Positions 26,901 to 35,840 of a stretch of 36,102 bases of DNA are shown piece by piece. Position 1 is the first letter of the stretch, and every line of letters starts with the position of its first letter. The DNA comes from an uncultured Rhodospirillales bacterium (GTDB lineage Bacteria > Pseudomonadota > Alphaproteobacteria > CAAGCB01 > CAG-977). The stretch spans positions 68,125-104,226 of the forward strand of contig CACYSU010000004.1 of the NCBI GenBank assembly GCA_902777205.1, given 5' to 3'. Both the position numbers and the translations under genes were made by a program. A model generated the notes under the pieces. The model did no database searches, was not told the DNA's origin, and saw nothing but the letters and a program-made list of their open reading frames with translations.

Positions 26901-27267
26901 CGAAACGGGATACATGAACCTGCGCGGATCGCTGGTGCCGTTTTACACGATCAACAGCCTGCTGGGCAAAATCCCCCTGATCGGCCGGATATTTTCCGGC
27001 GAAAAGGGCGGCGGTTTGATCGCGCCGACCTATACGATCAAAGGCAAACTGCCCTCGCCCGACATTTCCGTCAACGGATTTTCCGCTTTGGCGCCGGGGG
27101 GCGTCCGTTCGCTGTTCGGCGCGCTGGTTGACGACATCGACGACGGCGACCCGACAAAAGCCGCCGCGGACGCCGCCAAAAACGCCGCGCCCGTTCCGCC
27201 CGCCCCCGCCACACCGCGCGATCCGTCGCGGGAAAAGGAATTCACCGACATTCTGCATCACGAATAA
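23989..27267 (+). CDS. YhdP/AsmA-like (DUF3971-type) periplasmic lipid-transport family protein
   Basis: A protein of about 1092 residues. It has one N-terminal membrane helix (LFLMFFQIAVACLLIAAGAFF) and a very long periplasmic beta-rich body. The start of the body (FSVENAQMRWGG and following residues) and the C-terminal section (GTLEISDFYLEEQQTLTRLL; then GLFFDKAEIPYTTDD; then GSLVPFYTINSLLGKIPLIG) fit the DUF3971 and AsmA-like C-terminal regions of YhdP/TamB-type proteins. In E. coli these move phospholipids toward the outer membrane. I choose the GTG at 23989: it has AAGGGG seven bases upstream and begins right before the membrane helix. An ATG at 23881 would overlap glnE and add a non-membrane extension. 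It ends with an Ala/Pro-rich linker. This is the second AsmA-like protein in the window. Confidence 0.8.
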   Translation: MLRKFFKLFLMFFQIAVACLLIAAGAFFWRLHKAPIDITPYVPYLAQAASSTDIITGFSVENAQMRWGGIRHPVDFAFTGLKAFDDGGRLVLSVPKMSFSFSLAALARGTVAPRTIALYRPYLHWQIDPHGELRDTADGENAVSVKTLLSLLKNEKHLTEFSLVKAAVKITDALHGAEWNIPTADLTYSRRFRKNHLTGNVAVEMRDKRLMNVEIGGKWRGKGKKMTLSLNIDNLDLTASTAAQKYPYLKNFTTPVAVKIDTRLNAVPLMRGDCLSDWRKAVDAIDFTVTGGKGIVNLPAPVIARFDMKRFKINGSWHGAANNFDIDSFRLVVQNGGKAWGNFSVSGIGDALDSGDWEKVQATLNAEAVNIPVDMLPDYWPASIGPDVHGWVKRNLNGGMITGGQFALHFKGVKEGGIDADMVDGSVDITGTKVDYMDQMPSVADVSGNVKLARDKITITVAAGHTDSIAIANGGTLIFRDLTSPVSTADLNLNLTGGVRDILTVLDAPPLKLTTDMGLQAGKTTGTATGNLRLSFPLGDAFKGPDQIKIGAFADVRNADIGDIALGYGLQDAILKLNLKGSDLSLNGTALFNSATAKFDLTQTFDHTKETAADIRLHVDLNERARAALNLPVFSNPDAVRDVLPADLRLVLKNDKTGVLDLTGDLTQADIDIREIGWVKPPKTGGKAVFQMRMKNGKPQDIPLIRLSDDTGTDIRGSIAFARNGSLENIEIDPIRTEHTDAALRVAFKPDGGVAIDMTGAKLDLSGLIGRGTTFKSADTADEAAETPPEQERDIVINAAVDNIRLSKNGYAENNAFSAEYRSGWRKMDATGYVGEQKVPMILSLTPTGEKDKYAVSLTSKDAGYTLKALDYISSVKGGDFKLNGVYTSGVGSQGTLEISDFYLEEQQTLTRLLMLTSLTGIIDTLRGEGLFFDKAEIPYTTDDKNLTLTVKDAVIAGASLGVTMSGKYYRETGYMNLRGSLVPFYTINSLLGKIPLIGRIFSGEKGGGLIAPTYTIKGKLPSPDISVNGFSALAPGGVRSLFGALVDDIDDGDPTKAAADAAKNAAPVPPAPATPRDPSREKEFTDILHHE

Positions 27268-27329
27268 GGGCGACGCCGGTTTTCGTCCTTTCCGCGCCGT
27301 CGCCTTTGCGCGCCGCCCTTTTTCCGGAC

Positions 27330-27360
27330 AAAAAAAAGGCAGACGCGAATCCGGTCTGCC
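27330..27360 (-). terminator. Rho-independent terminator of tRNA-His
   Basis: Read on the minus strand, the stem GGCAGAC/GTCTGCC (27360-27354 and 27344-27338) is followed by eight T (27337-27330). It lies 35 bases past the 3' end of the tRNA. Confidence 0.85.
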
Positions 27361-27394
27361 GAGTTTCCATAAGAAAGGAAAAAATGAAGAAAAA

Positions 27395-27472
27395 TGGGGC
27401 GAAAGATGAGATTCGAACTCACGACATCCGGAACCACAATCCGACGCTCTAACCAACTGAGCTACTTTCGCC
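27395..27472 (-). tRNA. tRNA-His (GTG)
   Basis: The minus strand folds as a full cloverleaf. The acceptor stem is GCGAAAG/CTTTCGC, the D stem is GCTC/GAGC, and the anticodon stem is TCGGA/TCCGG with loop TTGTGGT and anticodon GTG. The T arm carries TTCGAAT. The discriminator is C73 and CCA is encoded (27397-27395). The extra G at 27472 is the encoded G-1 that pairs with C73, the identity feature of tRNA-His. It has its own promoter and terminator. Confidence 0.97.
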
Positions 27473-27482
27473 ATCGGGAATT

Positions 27483-27511
27483 TATCTACCCTGTTTGCCG
27501 ACGGTTGTCAA
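27483..27511 (-). promoter_or_regulatory. Strong promoter of tRNA-His
   Basis: On the minus strand: TTGACA (27511-27506, perfect consensus), 17 bases, TAGATA (27488-27483), 10 bases before the tRNA 5' end. CCTGTT (27490-27495) and AACAGG (27510-27515) form an inverted repeat spanning it. Confidence 0.8.
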
Positions 27512-27574
27512 CAGGTTATTTAAAAAAAGGATTCCGGTTCGCGCCGAACGCGGCGGACGGTCTTTCCGATTCCG

Positions 27575-27603
27575 TTGAAAAACGCCCTTTCCCGTGCTAA
27601 AAT
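27575..27603 (+). promoter_or_regulatory. Promoter of the HExxH protein gene
   Basis: TTGAAA (27575-27580), 17 bases, TAAAAT (27598-27603); both boxes are one base off the consensus. GAGGG and the ATG at 27632 follow. Confidence 0.7.
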
Positions 27604-27631
27604 GCGTTTGAATTTACAAAGAGGGCGAAAC

Positions 27632-29112
<1,481 letters not shown>

Positions 29113-29116
29113 CCAA

Positions 29117-29145
29117 GGCTGTTACCATAAAACCAGCCGCTTTTT
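29117..29145 (+). other. Weak hairpin with T-run between glnB and glnA
   Basis: GGCTG (29117-29121) and CAGCC (29134-29138) can pair, followed by GCTTTTT. The stem is only five pairs with a long loop, so it may lower or modulate read-through into glnA, but it is not a convincing terminator. Confidence 0.3.
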
Positions 29146-29159
29146 AAAAGGGAAAAAAT

Positions 29160-30581
29160 ATGGTTAAAGACATCAAAGACGCTGAAGGCCTGCTACAGTT
29201 TGTAGCAGAGGAATCAATCGTTTACGTTGATTTTCGTTTCACGGACTATAAGGGTAAATGGCACCATGTCAGCTATCACAACTCCGTTTTGGACGAAGAT
29301 TTTCTGGAAGACGGTTTGATGTTCGACGGTTCATCCCTGCCGGGGTGGTGCACGATCAACGAATCCGATATGTTGTTGAAACCGGATTACACGACGACGG
29401 GCGTGGATCCTTTCGCGGCGCAAAAAACGGCTTTTGTCATTTGCAACATTGTCGATCCGATCACCGGCCAACCGTATGCCCGCGACCCGCGTTCCACGGC
29501 GAAAAAAGCCGAAGCCTATCTGGCTTCGACGGGAATCGCCGATTCCGTTTACGTCGGGGCCGAAGCCGAATTTTTCGTCTTTGACGATGTGAAAACGTGC
29601 ATTTCCCCCGAAAAAATCTCGTTTGAAATCTCTTCGATCGAAAGCGACGCTTCGGCGGACAAGGATATCGTCGGCGGCAATTCCGGTCATCGCCCGGGAA
29701 TCAAAGGCGGTTATTTCCCTTTGCCCCCTGTTGATTCGGCGAACGACCTGCGTGCGGAAATGCTGACCGTGATGGCGCAGCTGGGGCTGCCCGTTGACAA
29801 ACACCACCACGAAGTCGCCGCCGCCCAGCACGAACTGGGCTTCGCGTTCGGCAAAATGATCGACACGGCGGACAACCTGCAAAAATACAAATACGTCGTG
29901 CGCAACGTGGCGGACGCTTACGGCAAAACGGCGACGTTCATGCCCAAACCCGTCATGGGCGACAACGGTTCCGGCATGCACACGCATATGTCGCTGTGGA
30001 AAGACGGCAAACCTTTGTTCGCGGGCGCGGGATACGCCGACCTGTCCGACAAGGCGCTGTATTTCATCGGCGGCGTGATCAAACACGCCCACGCCGTGAA
30101 CGCGTTCACCAACCCGACGACCAACAGCTACAAACGTTTGGTTCCGGGGTTTGAAGCCCCCGTCCTGCTGGCGTATTCGTCGCGCAACCGTTCGGCGTCC
30201 TGCCGTATTCCGTTCGGTTCCAGCCCGAAAGCGAAACGCGTCGAAATCCGGTTCCCCGATCCGACCGCCAACCCGTATCTGGCGTTTGCGGCGCTGATGA
30301 TGGCGGGGCTGGACGGCATTGAAAACAAAATCAATCCGGGCGAACCGATGGACAAAAACCTGTACGACCTGCCGCCGGAAGAATTGAAAGACATTCCTTC
30401 CGTCGCCATTGACCTGCGTCAGGCTTTGGACGCGCTGGACGCCGACCGCGCCTTTTTGAAAAAGGGCGACGTGTTCACCGACGACCTGATTGATTCCTAT
30501 TTGGAAATCAAGCGCGCGGAATTGAAGGAATTCGACCGGACTCCGCATCCGCTTGAATACAAAATGTATTATTCGCTGTAA
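29160..30581 (+). CDS. glnA: Glutamine synthetase type I
   Basis: A 473-residue dodecameric enzyme that makes glutamine from glutamate, ammonia and ATP. Family marks: [67 protein letters not shown], and [18 protein letters not shown]. Tyr402 in [11 protein letters not shown] is the GlnE adenylylation site, so the enzyme belongs to the regulated GSI-beta type. AAAAGGG precedes the ATG. It forms an operon with glnB, and the M48 protease gene follows its stop by 4 bases, so that gene may be co-expressed. Confidence 0.98.
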   Translation: MVKDIKDAEGLLQFVAEESIVYVDFRFTDYKGKWHHVSYHNSVLDEDFLEDGLMFDGSSLPGWCTINESDMLLKPDYTTTGVDPFAAQKTAFVICNIVDPITGQPYARDPRSTAKKAEAYLASTGIADSVYVGAEAEFFVFDDVKTCISPEKISFEISSIESDASADKDIVGGNSGHRPGIKGGYFPLPPVDSANDLRAEMLTVMAQLGLPVDKHHHEVAAAQHELGFAFGKMIDTADNLQKYKYVVRNVADAYGKTATFMPKPVMGDNGSGMHTHMSLWKDGKPLFAGAGYADLSDKALYFIGGVIKHAHAVNAFTNPTTNSYKRLVPGFEAPVLLAYSSRNRSASCRIPFGSSPKAKRVEIRFPDPTANPYLAFAALMMAGLDGIENKINPGEPMDKNLYDLPPEELKDIPSVAIDLRQALDALDADRAFLKKGDVFTDDLIDSYLEIKRAELKEFDRTPHPLEYKMYYSL

Positions 30582-30585
30582 TACG

Positions 30586-31911
30586 ATGCGGCGCGCCGTT
30601 CTGATTTTCGGGCTGATCTTCTGCCTGTCTGTCGGGACGGCGCGTTCGCAAACCCTTTCATTGGTGCGCGACGAGGAAATCGAGCGCGCCCTTTTGTTTT
30701 ATCTGACTCCCTTGTTTGAACAGGCCGGATTGGACACGCGCAGCATGGCCGTCCATCTGGTCAAAGACGATTCGATCAACGCGTTCGCCGCCAAAGGGCT
30801 GCACGTTTTCGTCAACACCGGTCTGCTGGCCAAAGCGGACAACGGGCAGGAAGTCGTCGCCGTTTTGGCGCACGAAACGGGGCATATCGCGGGCGGCCAC
30901 ATCGTGCGGATGTACGAAAATATGCAAATCGCGCGGCGCAGTATGCTGCTGTCCATGATTTTGGGATCGGCGGCCGTCGCGGCCGGCGGCGGAACGGACG
31001 CGGCCGTCGGGGCGGTTCTGGGCGGCGTCAATTCCATGCAAAGCGTCTTTGCCGCCTATCGCCGCAGCGAAGAAAACGCCGCCGATCAAACGGCCGTGAC
31101 TTTGCTGAAAAAAACGGGACACGACTTTTCCGGATTCGCCGCCATTATGTGCAAACTGCAATCGCAGGAGGAATGGCAGACGACCGGCGGCTTTGAATTG
31201 TGGCAATCGCATCCGGCCGTTCGGGAACGGCTGGCGTTGATTTTGAACCAACCCGCGCCCGCGCGGATCGACGCGAAACGGATCGACGCCGAAAACGCCC
31301 TGTTCGACCGGATCCGCGCGAAACTTTACGGTTTTCTGTACCCGTCAAAGAAAACGCTGGAACGCTATCCCGCAACGGACGACAGCCTGCCCGCGCGTTA
31401 CGCCCGAACGATCGCCGCCTATCGCGACGGACGGTTCAAGGAAGCGATGACCGGCGTCAACGCTTTGATCGCCGATTATCCGGACGATCCCTATTTCTAC
31501 GAGCTCAAAGGGCAGATTCTGTTTGAAACCGGCCGCGCGGCCGACGCCGTCGAACCGTACGGCAAAGCCGCCGCCCTGCTGCCCGATTCGCCGTTGATGC
31601 GCGTCGGATTGATCCAATCGCTGGTCGAACGGGGCGACGCGGACGGATTGACGCGGGCGCGGCGGGAACTGGCCGCTTTGCCGGACGCGGCGAACGACCT
31701 GCCCCTTGTCTGGCGGCTGCGCGCCGTCGTGTACGGCCGGTCGGGACAAACGGAAATGGCCGATTACGCCTTGGCCGAATACAACGCGGCGGCCGGAAAC
31801 GCGCGGCAGGCCGCCTTTTTCGCCCGCAAAGCGTTGAAAAAACTGCCGGACGGGTCGTCCGCCGCCGTGCGCGCGCGGGACATTTTGGAAAACGCCGGCG
31901 GTGAAAAATAA
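30586..31911 (+). CDS. M48 family metalloprotease with C-terminal repeat domain (BepA-like)
   Basis: A 441-residue exported protein; the signal peptide is MRRAVLIFGLIFCLSVGTARS. The catalytic zincin motif is LAHETGHIAGGH (HETGH at 96-100), with a third ligand Glu163 in RSEENAADQTA. The order and spacing match BepA/YfgC, a periplasmic protease-chaperone that controls LptD and BamA assembly. About 265-440 consists of helical repeats of TPR type (for example FKEAMTGVNALIADYPDDPYFY and AADAVEPYGKAAALLPDSP). The ATG at 30586 begins the signal peptide 4 bases after glnA; an upstream ATG at 30553 would overlap glnA. There is no good Shine-Dalgarno sequence, so translation may be coupled. Confidence 0.9.
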   Translation: MRRAVLIFGLIFCLSVGTARSQTLSLVRDEEIERALLFYLTPLFEQAGLDTRSMAVHLVKDDSINAFAAKGLHVFVNTGLLAKADNGQEVVAVLAHETGHIAGGHIVRMYENMQIARRSMLLSMILGSAAVAAGGGTDAAVGAVLGGVNSMQSVFAAYRRSEENAADQTAVTLLKKTGHDFSGFAAIMCKLQSQEEWQTTGGFELWQSHPAVRERLALILNQPAPARIDAKRIDAENALFDRIRAKLYGFLYPSKKTLERYPATDDSLPARYARTIAAYRDGRFKEAMTGVNALIADYPDDPYFYELKGQILFETGRAADAVEPYGKAAALLPDSPLMRVGLIQSLVERGDADGLTRARRELAALPDAANDLPLVWRLRAVVYGRSGQTEMADYALAEYNAAAGNARQAAFFARKALKKLPDGSSAAVRARDILENAGGEK

Positions 31912-31930
31912 ACTTCCGGCAAATAAATTG

Positions 31931-31959
31931 TTTTCACTTTTCGCATTTTGATTTATTAT
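31931..31959 (+). promoter_or_regulatory. Promoter of the DsbA-like gene
   Basis: TTTTCA (31931-31936), 17 bases, TATTAT (31954-31959). It is a moderate -35 box with a good -10 box, 34 bases before the ATG. Confidence 0.45.
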
Positions 31960-31993
31960 CCTTGTTCAGGTCTTGATAAAAAAGGAATGAAAA

Positions 31994-32746
31994 ATGTTGC
32001 GAAAATTAGCTGTTTTGTTTTTGTTCGCCGCTGTCGTCCTGCCCTCTTCGGCGCAGGCGAAATTCTTGCAGTTCGGTTTGAATGAAAGCGAAGTCAAAGA
32101 CATCGTCAAGGAATACCTGCTGGAAAATCCCGAAATCGTCAAAGAGGCGCTGGACAACTACCAGATCAAAGAAGCGCAGGCCAGAAAGCAGGCTCTGATC
32201 GCCAAATTGCAGCCCAGCCGCGCCGCTTTGGAACGCGACCCGAACACGCCCGTGATCGGCAACCCCGACGGCGACGTCACGATCGTCGAATTTTTCGATT
32301 ACAACTGCGGTTATTGCAAAATGATGTTCCCGAAAGTTTGGGAATACGTCCAGAACGACGGCAACATCCGCTGGGTGCTGAAAGATATGCCGTCTTTGAG
32401 CGAAACGTCCGATTTGGCCGCGCGCGCCGGTTTGGCCGCCAACAAACAGGGCAAATACTTTGAAATGCATCAGGCGATGATTTCCCACAGCGGCCAGCTG
32501 ACCGAAGACGACATCATCACCTACGCCAAATCGTCCGGTTTGGATATGAAAAAATTTGAACAGGACAGAAAAGACAAAGCGTTGGACAAGATTTTGAACG
32601 CCAACCGTATTCTGGCTTCCCGTTTTGAATTCCGCGGCATTCCGGATTTCATCATCGGCGATTTCATTTCGCCGGGGGCCATGATGGGCGACGAATTGGA
32701 CGTCAACGTCAAAGCCATCCGCGAAAAAGCCGCCGCCGCCGAATAA
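31994..32746 (+). CDS. DsbA/ScsC-like periplasmic thiol oxidoreductase
   Basis: A 250-residue protein. MLRKLAVLFLFAAVVLPSSAQA is the signal peptide. Residues 30-70 (VKDIVKEYLLENPEIVKEAL) form a helix like the N-terminal ScsC-type region that drives oligomerisation. The thioredoxin fold follows, with VEFFDYNCGYCKMMFP giving a CGYC active site (105-108) and a probable cis-Pro217 in GIPDFIIGD. Most DsbA-like proteins have Thr or Val before this proline; here it is Ile. It likely makes or shuffles disulfides in exported proteins. Several cysteine-containing exported proteins are encoded in this window. The partner DsbB or DsbD is not here. AAAAAGGA upstream is the ribosome site; a terminator follows. 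Confidence 0.9.
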   Translation: MLRKLAVLFLFAAVVLPSSAQAKFLQFGLNESEVKDIVKEYLLENPEIVKEALDNYQIKEAQARKQALIAKLQPSRAALERDPNTPVIGNPDGDVTIVEFFDYNCGYCKMMFPKVWEYVQNDGNIRWVLKDMPSLSETSDLAARAGLAANKQGKYFEMHQAMISHSGQLTEDDIITYAKSSGLDMKKFEQDRKDKALDKILNANRILASRFEFRGIPDFIIGDFISPGAMMGDELDVNVKAIREKAAAAE

Positions 32747-32769
32747 TCGGCCGCGCGCAGATTTTCATC

Positions 32770-32798
32770 AAAAGCCGCAGGGAAACTTGCGGCTTTTT
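32770..32798 (+). terminator. Rho-independent terminator
   Basis: A perfect 9-bp stem AAAGCCGCA/TGCGGCTTT (32771-32779 and 32788-32796) with a continuing T tract, 24 bases after the DsbA-like gene. Confidence 0.88.
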
Positions 32799-32854
32799 CT
32801 TTTGTCCCCCGTATGGTAATATTCCTTTCATCCGACCGGAAAGGAACGCCCGTA

Positions 32855-33481
32855 ATGAACGAAGTTTATTTCATCCTGCTGAACCAATTCGCCGATTGGG
32901 AATTCGCCCCGTTGGCCTGCGCGGTCAACCAATTTTCGGGCTGGACGGTGAAAACCGTTTCCCTTTCCCGAAATCCCGTGCGATCCATCGGCGGGCTGAC
33001 CGTCACGCCTGATTGCGACATCGGCGGCATTGATTGGCACGCCTGCAAAGGATTGATTTTAATCGGCGGGTACGCTTGGCGCACGCCCGAAGCGCGATCC
33101 GTCGCCCCCGCCGTCGCAACGGCGTTAAAAGACGGCGCGGTTGTCGGCGCGATCTGCGACGCGACAACTTTTCTGGCCTCGACGGGCGCGTTGAACAACG
33201 CCGCGCACACGGGCAATATGATTTCGGATTTGAAACTTTCCGCCAACTACACGGGCGAACACCTTTATAAACCGGAACAGGCGGTCAGAGACGGCAACAT
33301 CGTCACCGCGAACGGATGCGCGCCGCTGGAATTTGCCAAAGAAACGCTGATCGCCCTCGGCCTGCTGAACGAAAACGAAGCCGGACGGTGGCGCAACGCG
33401 TTTAAAAACGGCCTGTACGAAGCGACCGCGGACGCGATGTGGTGGTTTGAAAAAATCAAACAGGAAAACGGCAAGGCCTGA
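32855..33481 (+). CDS. DJ-1/PfpI family protein
   Basis: A 208-residue cytoplasmic protein of the glutamine-amidotransferase-like DJ-1/PfpI superfamily. Typical marks are Glu16 (FADWEFAPL), the strand-turn LILIGGYAWR, and the nucleophile elbow VVGAICDATTFLA with Cys101. The middle (HTGN, TANGCAPLEFAKETLIALGLL) matches the usual end of the domain. Members include chaperones, glyoxalases and proteases, and the role here cannot be chosen. The ATG at 32855 has AAGGA upstream, better than the start at 32813. The lipoprotein gene follows its stop by one base. Confidence 0.85.
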   Translation: MNEVYFILLNQFADWEFAPLACAVNQFSGWTVKTVSLSRNPVRSIGGLTVTPDCDIGGIDWHACKGLILIGGYAWRTPEARSVAPAVATALKDGAVVGAICDATTFLASTGALNNAAHTGNMISDLKLSANYTGEHLYKPEQAVRDGNIVTANGCAPLEFAKETLIALGLLNENEAGRWRNAFKNGLYEATADAMWWFEKIKQENGKA

Positions 33482-33482
33482 T

Positions 33483-34046
33483 ATGAAAACAACTTTGTTC
33501 ACATTGCTGATCGCCCTATCGCTTCTAAACGGCTGCGTCAAAGCGGAAAAGCCCGAAGTCCGCGTTTCATCCAACGTGGACGAAGAGGGACGCTACTATC
33601 CCTTGGACGGGACGCCGATTACCATATCAAAAGCGGGATACGGCACCGCGACGTTCACCCTGACGCCGCAAAAGAAAACACGCCTGATGTCCACCGCGTC
33701 CGGCGATGATTCGATTTGGCAACGCAAAGACATAACCCCTTTTTCCCAAAACGACGCAAGTATAAGCACGGCAAGCACGACCGTGTTCATCAGCTTTCTA
33801 TCCGCTTTTTCATCCGACGGCCAAAGCACTCAGAAAGTATCCGAAATTGGCCGATTTTCGGAAGCGTCCTATGCCGGCACAACGGGCGTCGCGTTCCTGC
33901 CGATTTACACGGTCGGCTTCTCAGTCCCCTATTTTGCGGAGGAATACGAACCCGCGCAATACTACGTCTATCTGTTCAAAGAACAACGTGACGAAAACGA
34001 AGAACGATGGTGGCAAATCAGCTCGCTTCGTCCTGAAAAACTATAA
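33483..34046 (+). CDS. Lipoprotein of unknown function, 3' end apparently frameshifted
   Basis: A 187-residue reading frame. MKTTLFTLLIALSLLNGC is a lipoprotein signal, with Cys18 after LLNG. The body (WQRKDITPFSQNDAS and following residues) is beta-rich and unrecognised. Near the end the frame reads ERWWQISS and then stops after LRPEKL. From about 34012 the +1 frame is clearly coding instead and runs to 34200. The gene therefore probably extends to 34200 with a one-base shift near 34010-34030. It starts one base after the DJ-1 gene, so the two form an operon. It could be a true mutation, a sequencing error or programmed frameshifting; I see no slippery run at the junction. Confidence 0.7.
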   Translation: MKTTLFTLLIALSLLNGCVKAEKPEVRVSSNVDEEGRYYPLDGTPITISKAGYGTATFTLTPQKKTRLMSTASGDDSIWQRKDITPFSQNDASISTASTTVFISFLSAFSSDGQSTQKVSEIGRFSEASYAGTTGVAFLPIYTVGFSVPYFAEEYEPAQYYVYLFKEQRDENEERWWQISSLRPEKL

Positions 34047-34200
34047 ATCCGCCGACCAAAACGAATTTTTGAAAACATTGCAAAAAATGACGGAATTGAA
34101 CGAAAAAACATTAAAAGAAATCATCAAAAACAATCCCACCCCCGACATCGCGGCGAACGCTGTCATCACCGCCCTGCAACAACGGGAAAAACAGCGATAA
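34012..34200 (+). pseudogene. Displaced C-terminal coding segment of the lipoprotein (+1 frame)
   Basis: In the +1 frame the sequence reads FVLKNYKSADQNEFLKTLQK, then MTELNEKTLKEIIKNN and a helix ending in LQQREKQR at 34200. Codon use (GAC ATC GCG GCG AAC and so on) matches the local genes. There is no start codon with a ribosome site at the beginning, so it reads best as the displaced end of the gene starting at 33483. A separate short gene is less likely. Confidence 0.55.
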
Positions 34201-34323
34201 TTTTTTTCCGCCGTTCGTTCTGTCTGGTAAAAAACGACACGAAATCTCCTTGTCATCCGTCCTCCCCTCCTCTTCCACTTTTTTTCAACACTCCAACGAT
34301 AAAACATTTTAAGGAATACAATT

Positions 34324-35244
34324 ATGCCCGACAAACAAAATGTTTTCTATCACTACACATCCGTTGACGCTTTATACAACATTGTCTCCAATCGAACCTT
34401 TTGGCTGGCAAATGCCAAATCGTCAAACGATAAAACCGAAGGGAATTTTTCGATTGAAGAGTTTTGCGATATCCTTTCCGATGTAAAACACAACATTGCC
34501 TCTCCGTCTATTTGTAATGCGATAGACCTTTTTAAGGAAAATTGCAAAGAACTACATAAAAGCAGGAGCTTTTACATTTTAAGTATGACAACCATGAAAG
34601 ACAATTTAACACATTGGGAACGATACGCTTGTGGAAAGAATGGTGTGGCAATAGCTTTATCTGAAAATTTATTTAAAACGCTTGACAATAAAATATTTTC
34701 ATTATTCAGAAAAGATGTGATATTTGACTTCAATGTAATATATGCAAAAGAAAAATGCATAAACACAATTATTGAACATCTAACAGAAACTTTTGATATG
34801 TTTAAAACGCATCAAAACGCAGATATTATTTTAAGAAGCACATTATCAAGAATGTTTTATAGAATATCATACTGCATAAAAAACAATTCATTCAAAGATG
34901 AAAATGAGTGCAGAATATTGCTGGACTCAGATGAAATGAAAAACCGTTTATATGCTCTCCAAAAAGGAATTCCTTTGGGTGAAAAATACGCCACAGAAAT
35001 AATTAAAAAACAATATTTTAATTTATTAAGCTGTTTGAGTCTTGAACAAACTTACTTTGCCCCTATTCGTGGAGAAATCCGCAGCTTACATCATCTGAAT
35101 CTAAGTGAAATTTGGGACAGCGATTTGATCCCCGAAATTATGTTAGGCCCGAACTGCCCGCAAAGCGTGGAAGAACTCCGCGCTTTTTTGGATGCGAACG
35201 GATTGCAAAACACAAAAATAACGGAATCAAAAATCCCGCTTTGA
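34324..35244 (+). CDS. DUF2971 domain protein, AT-rich, likely acquired
   Basis: A 306-residue protein. The start, FYHYTSVDALYNIVSNRTFWLANAKSSNDKTEG, is the DUF2971 signature (YHYTS, W-, NDP-E type). FYILSMTTMKDNLTHWERYACGKNGVAIAL is its middle motif, and IPEIMLGPNCPQS its conserved end. The function of the family is unknown; members often sit near mobile elements and anti-phage loci. Base composition changes sharply: for example 34741-34800 has 15 G/C in 60 bases, far below the flanking genes. The last ~120 bases are again richer in G/C, suggesting a mosaic. AAGGA precedes the ATG. A phage-like fragment follows, so acquisition by transfer is likely. Confidence 0.8.
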   Translation: MPDKQNVFYHYTSVDALYNIVSNRTFWLANAKSSNDKTEGNFSIEEFCDILSDVKHNIASPSICNAIDLFKENCKELHKSRSFYILSMTTMKDNLTHWERYACGKNGVAIALSENLFKTLDNKIFSLFRKDVIFDFNVIYAKEKCINTIIEHLTETFDMFKTHQNADIILRSTLSRMFYRISYCIKNNSFKDENECRILLDSDEMKNRLYALQKGIPLGEKYATEIIKKQYFNLLSCLSLEQTYFAPIRGEIRSLHHLNLSEIWDSDLIPEIMLGPNCPQSVEELRAFLDANGLQNTKITESKIPL

Positions 35245-35419
35245 TGATTTTCCATTTTGTTTTAGTTGCTGCCCCGTCGGCTTTATTCCGATCGCCCTCG
35301 CGCCTCATCATCGTCCGCCCCGTTCATTCATCTTGATTTTTCCTTTCATCAATGCCATCATACAAATATGTGGAATGTATTGTAGGGCTATGTAGCAGCC
35401 ATCCCAATCAATGCATTTT

Positions 35420-35450
35420 AAGGCAGGTCGCTACTTGACCTGCCTTTTCT
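35420..35450 (+). terminator. Rho-independent terminator
   Basis: A perfect 10-bp stem AAGGCAGGTC/GACCTGCCTT (35420-35429, 35437-35446) with a T-rich tail. The final codons of the minus-strand PBECR2-like fragment run through this hairpin, and its stop lies in the loop. Confidence 0.8.
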
Positions 35451-35706
35451 TATAGGCAAGAAAGCCGTTGCGCTGTTCATTCACATATTCGTTTCTTATC
35501 TGTTTTTCCTCACCTGTTCCGGCTGGAAATGTCGTTACGCCGCGCCATTGCTCTTTATCTTTCTCAAATACGGTCAAACAATGACTGCCGTTCGTATTTT
35601 CAAAGATTTTGATGTAACGGCGGCGCAAAGTTTTTTTCCCCGTATTGTTTCCCCACATTAACCGGATTTCATCGGGCTCTTTAATCGTTTCAGCCAATAA
35701 ACGCAT
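35431..35706 (-). pseudogene. Fragment of a phage-type PBECR2-like (barnase/EndoU-like nuclease) domain
   Basis: A 91-residue reading frame that resembles the end of a larger protein. LLAETIKEPDEIRLMW, then LRRRYIKIFENTNG, HCLTVFEKDKEQWRGVTTF and RNGFLAYKKR fit the C-terminal PBECR2 nuclease-fold domain found on phage head-morphogenesis (Mu F-like) proteins and toxins. That match is by memory of the motif. Upstream on the same strand (35712-35840) other frames hold related pieces: MPYEWLDCAPPES, then, past seven consecutive T, FLREFGADIEKAEIYKDV. The segment between YKDV and MRLLAET is shorter than expected. The parent gene is thus broken by at least two shifts and a probable deletion. Prophage remnant is the best reading. 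Confidence 0.55.
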
Positions 35707-35840
35707 ATGGATGCCGCGATCTAATGTCCGTCACGTCTTTGTAAATCTCCGCCTTTTCGATGTCCGCTCCGAACTCGCGCAAAAAAATCCGCTTTCGGGA
35801 GGGGCGCAGTCCAACCATTCGTAAGGCATCCCTCAGAGTA

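Noticed and set aside
27269-27304. Hairpin GGCGACG/CGTCGCC after the YhdP-like gene as a terminator
   Set aside because: The loop is over 20 bases and only three T follow; too weak to call.
34324-35430. DUF2971 gene as part of a complete toxin-antitoxin or defence system
   Set aside because: No partner gene is present within the window; only decayed fragments follow.
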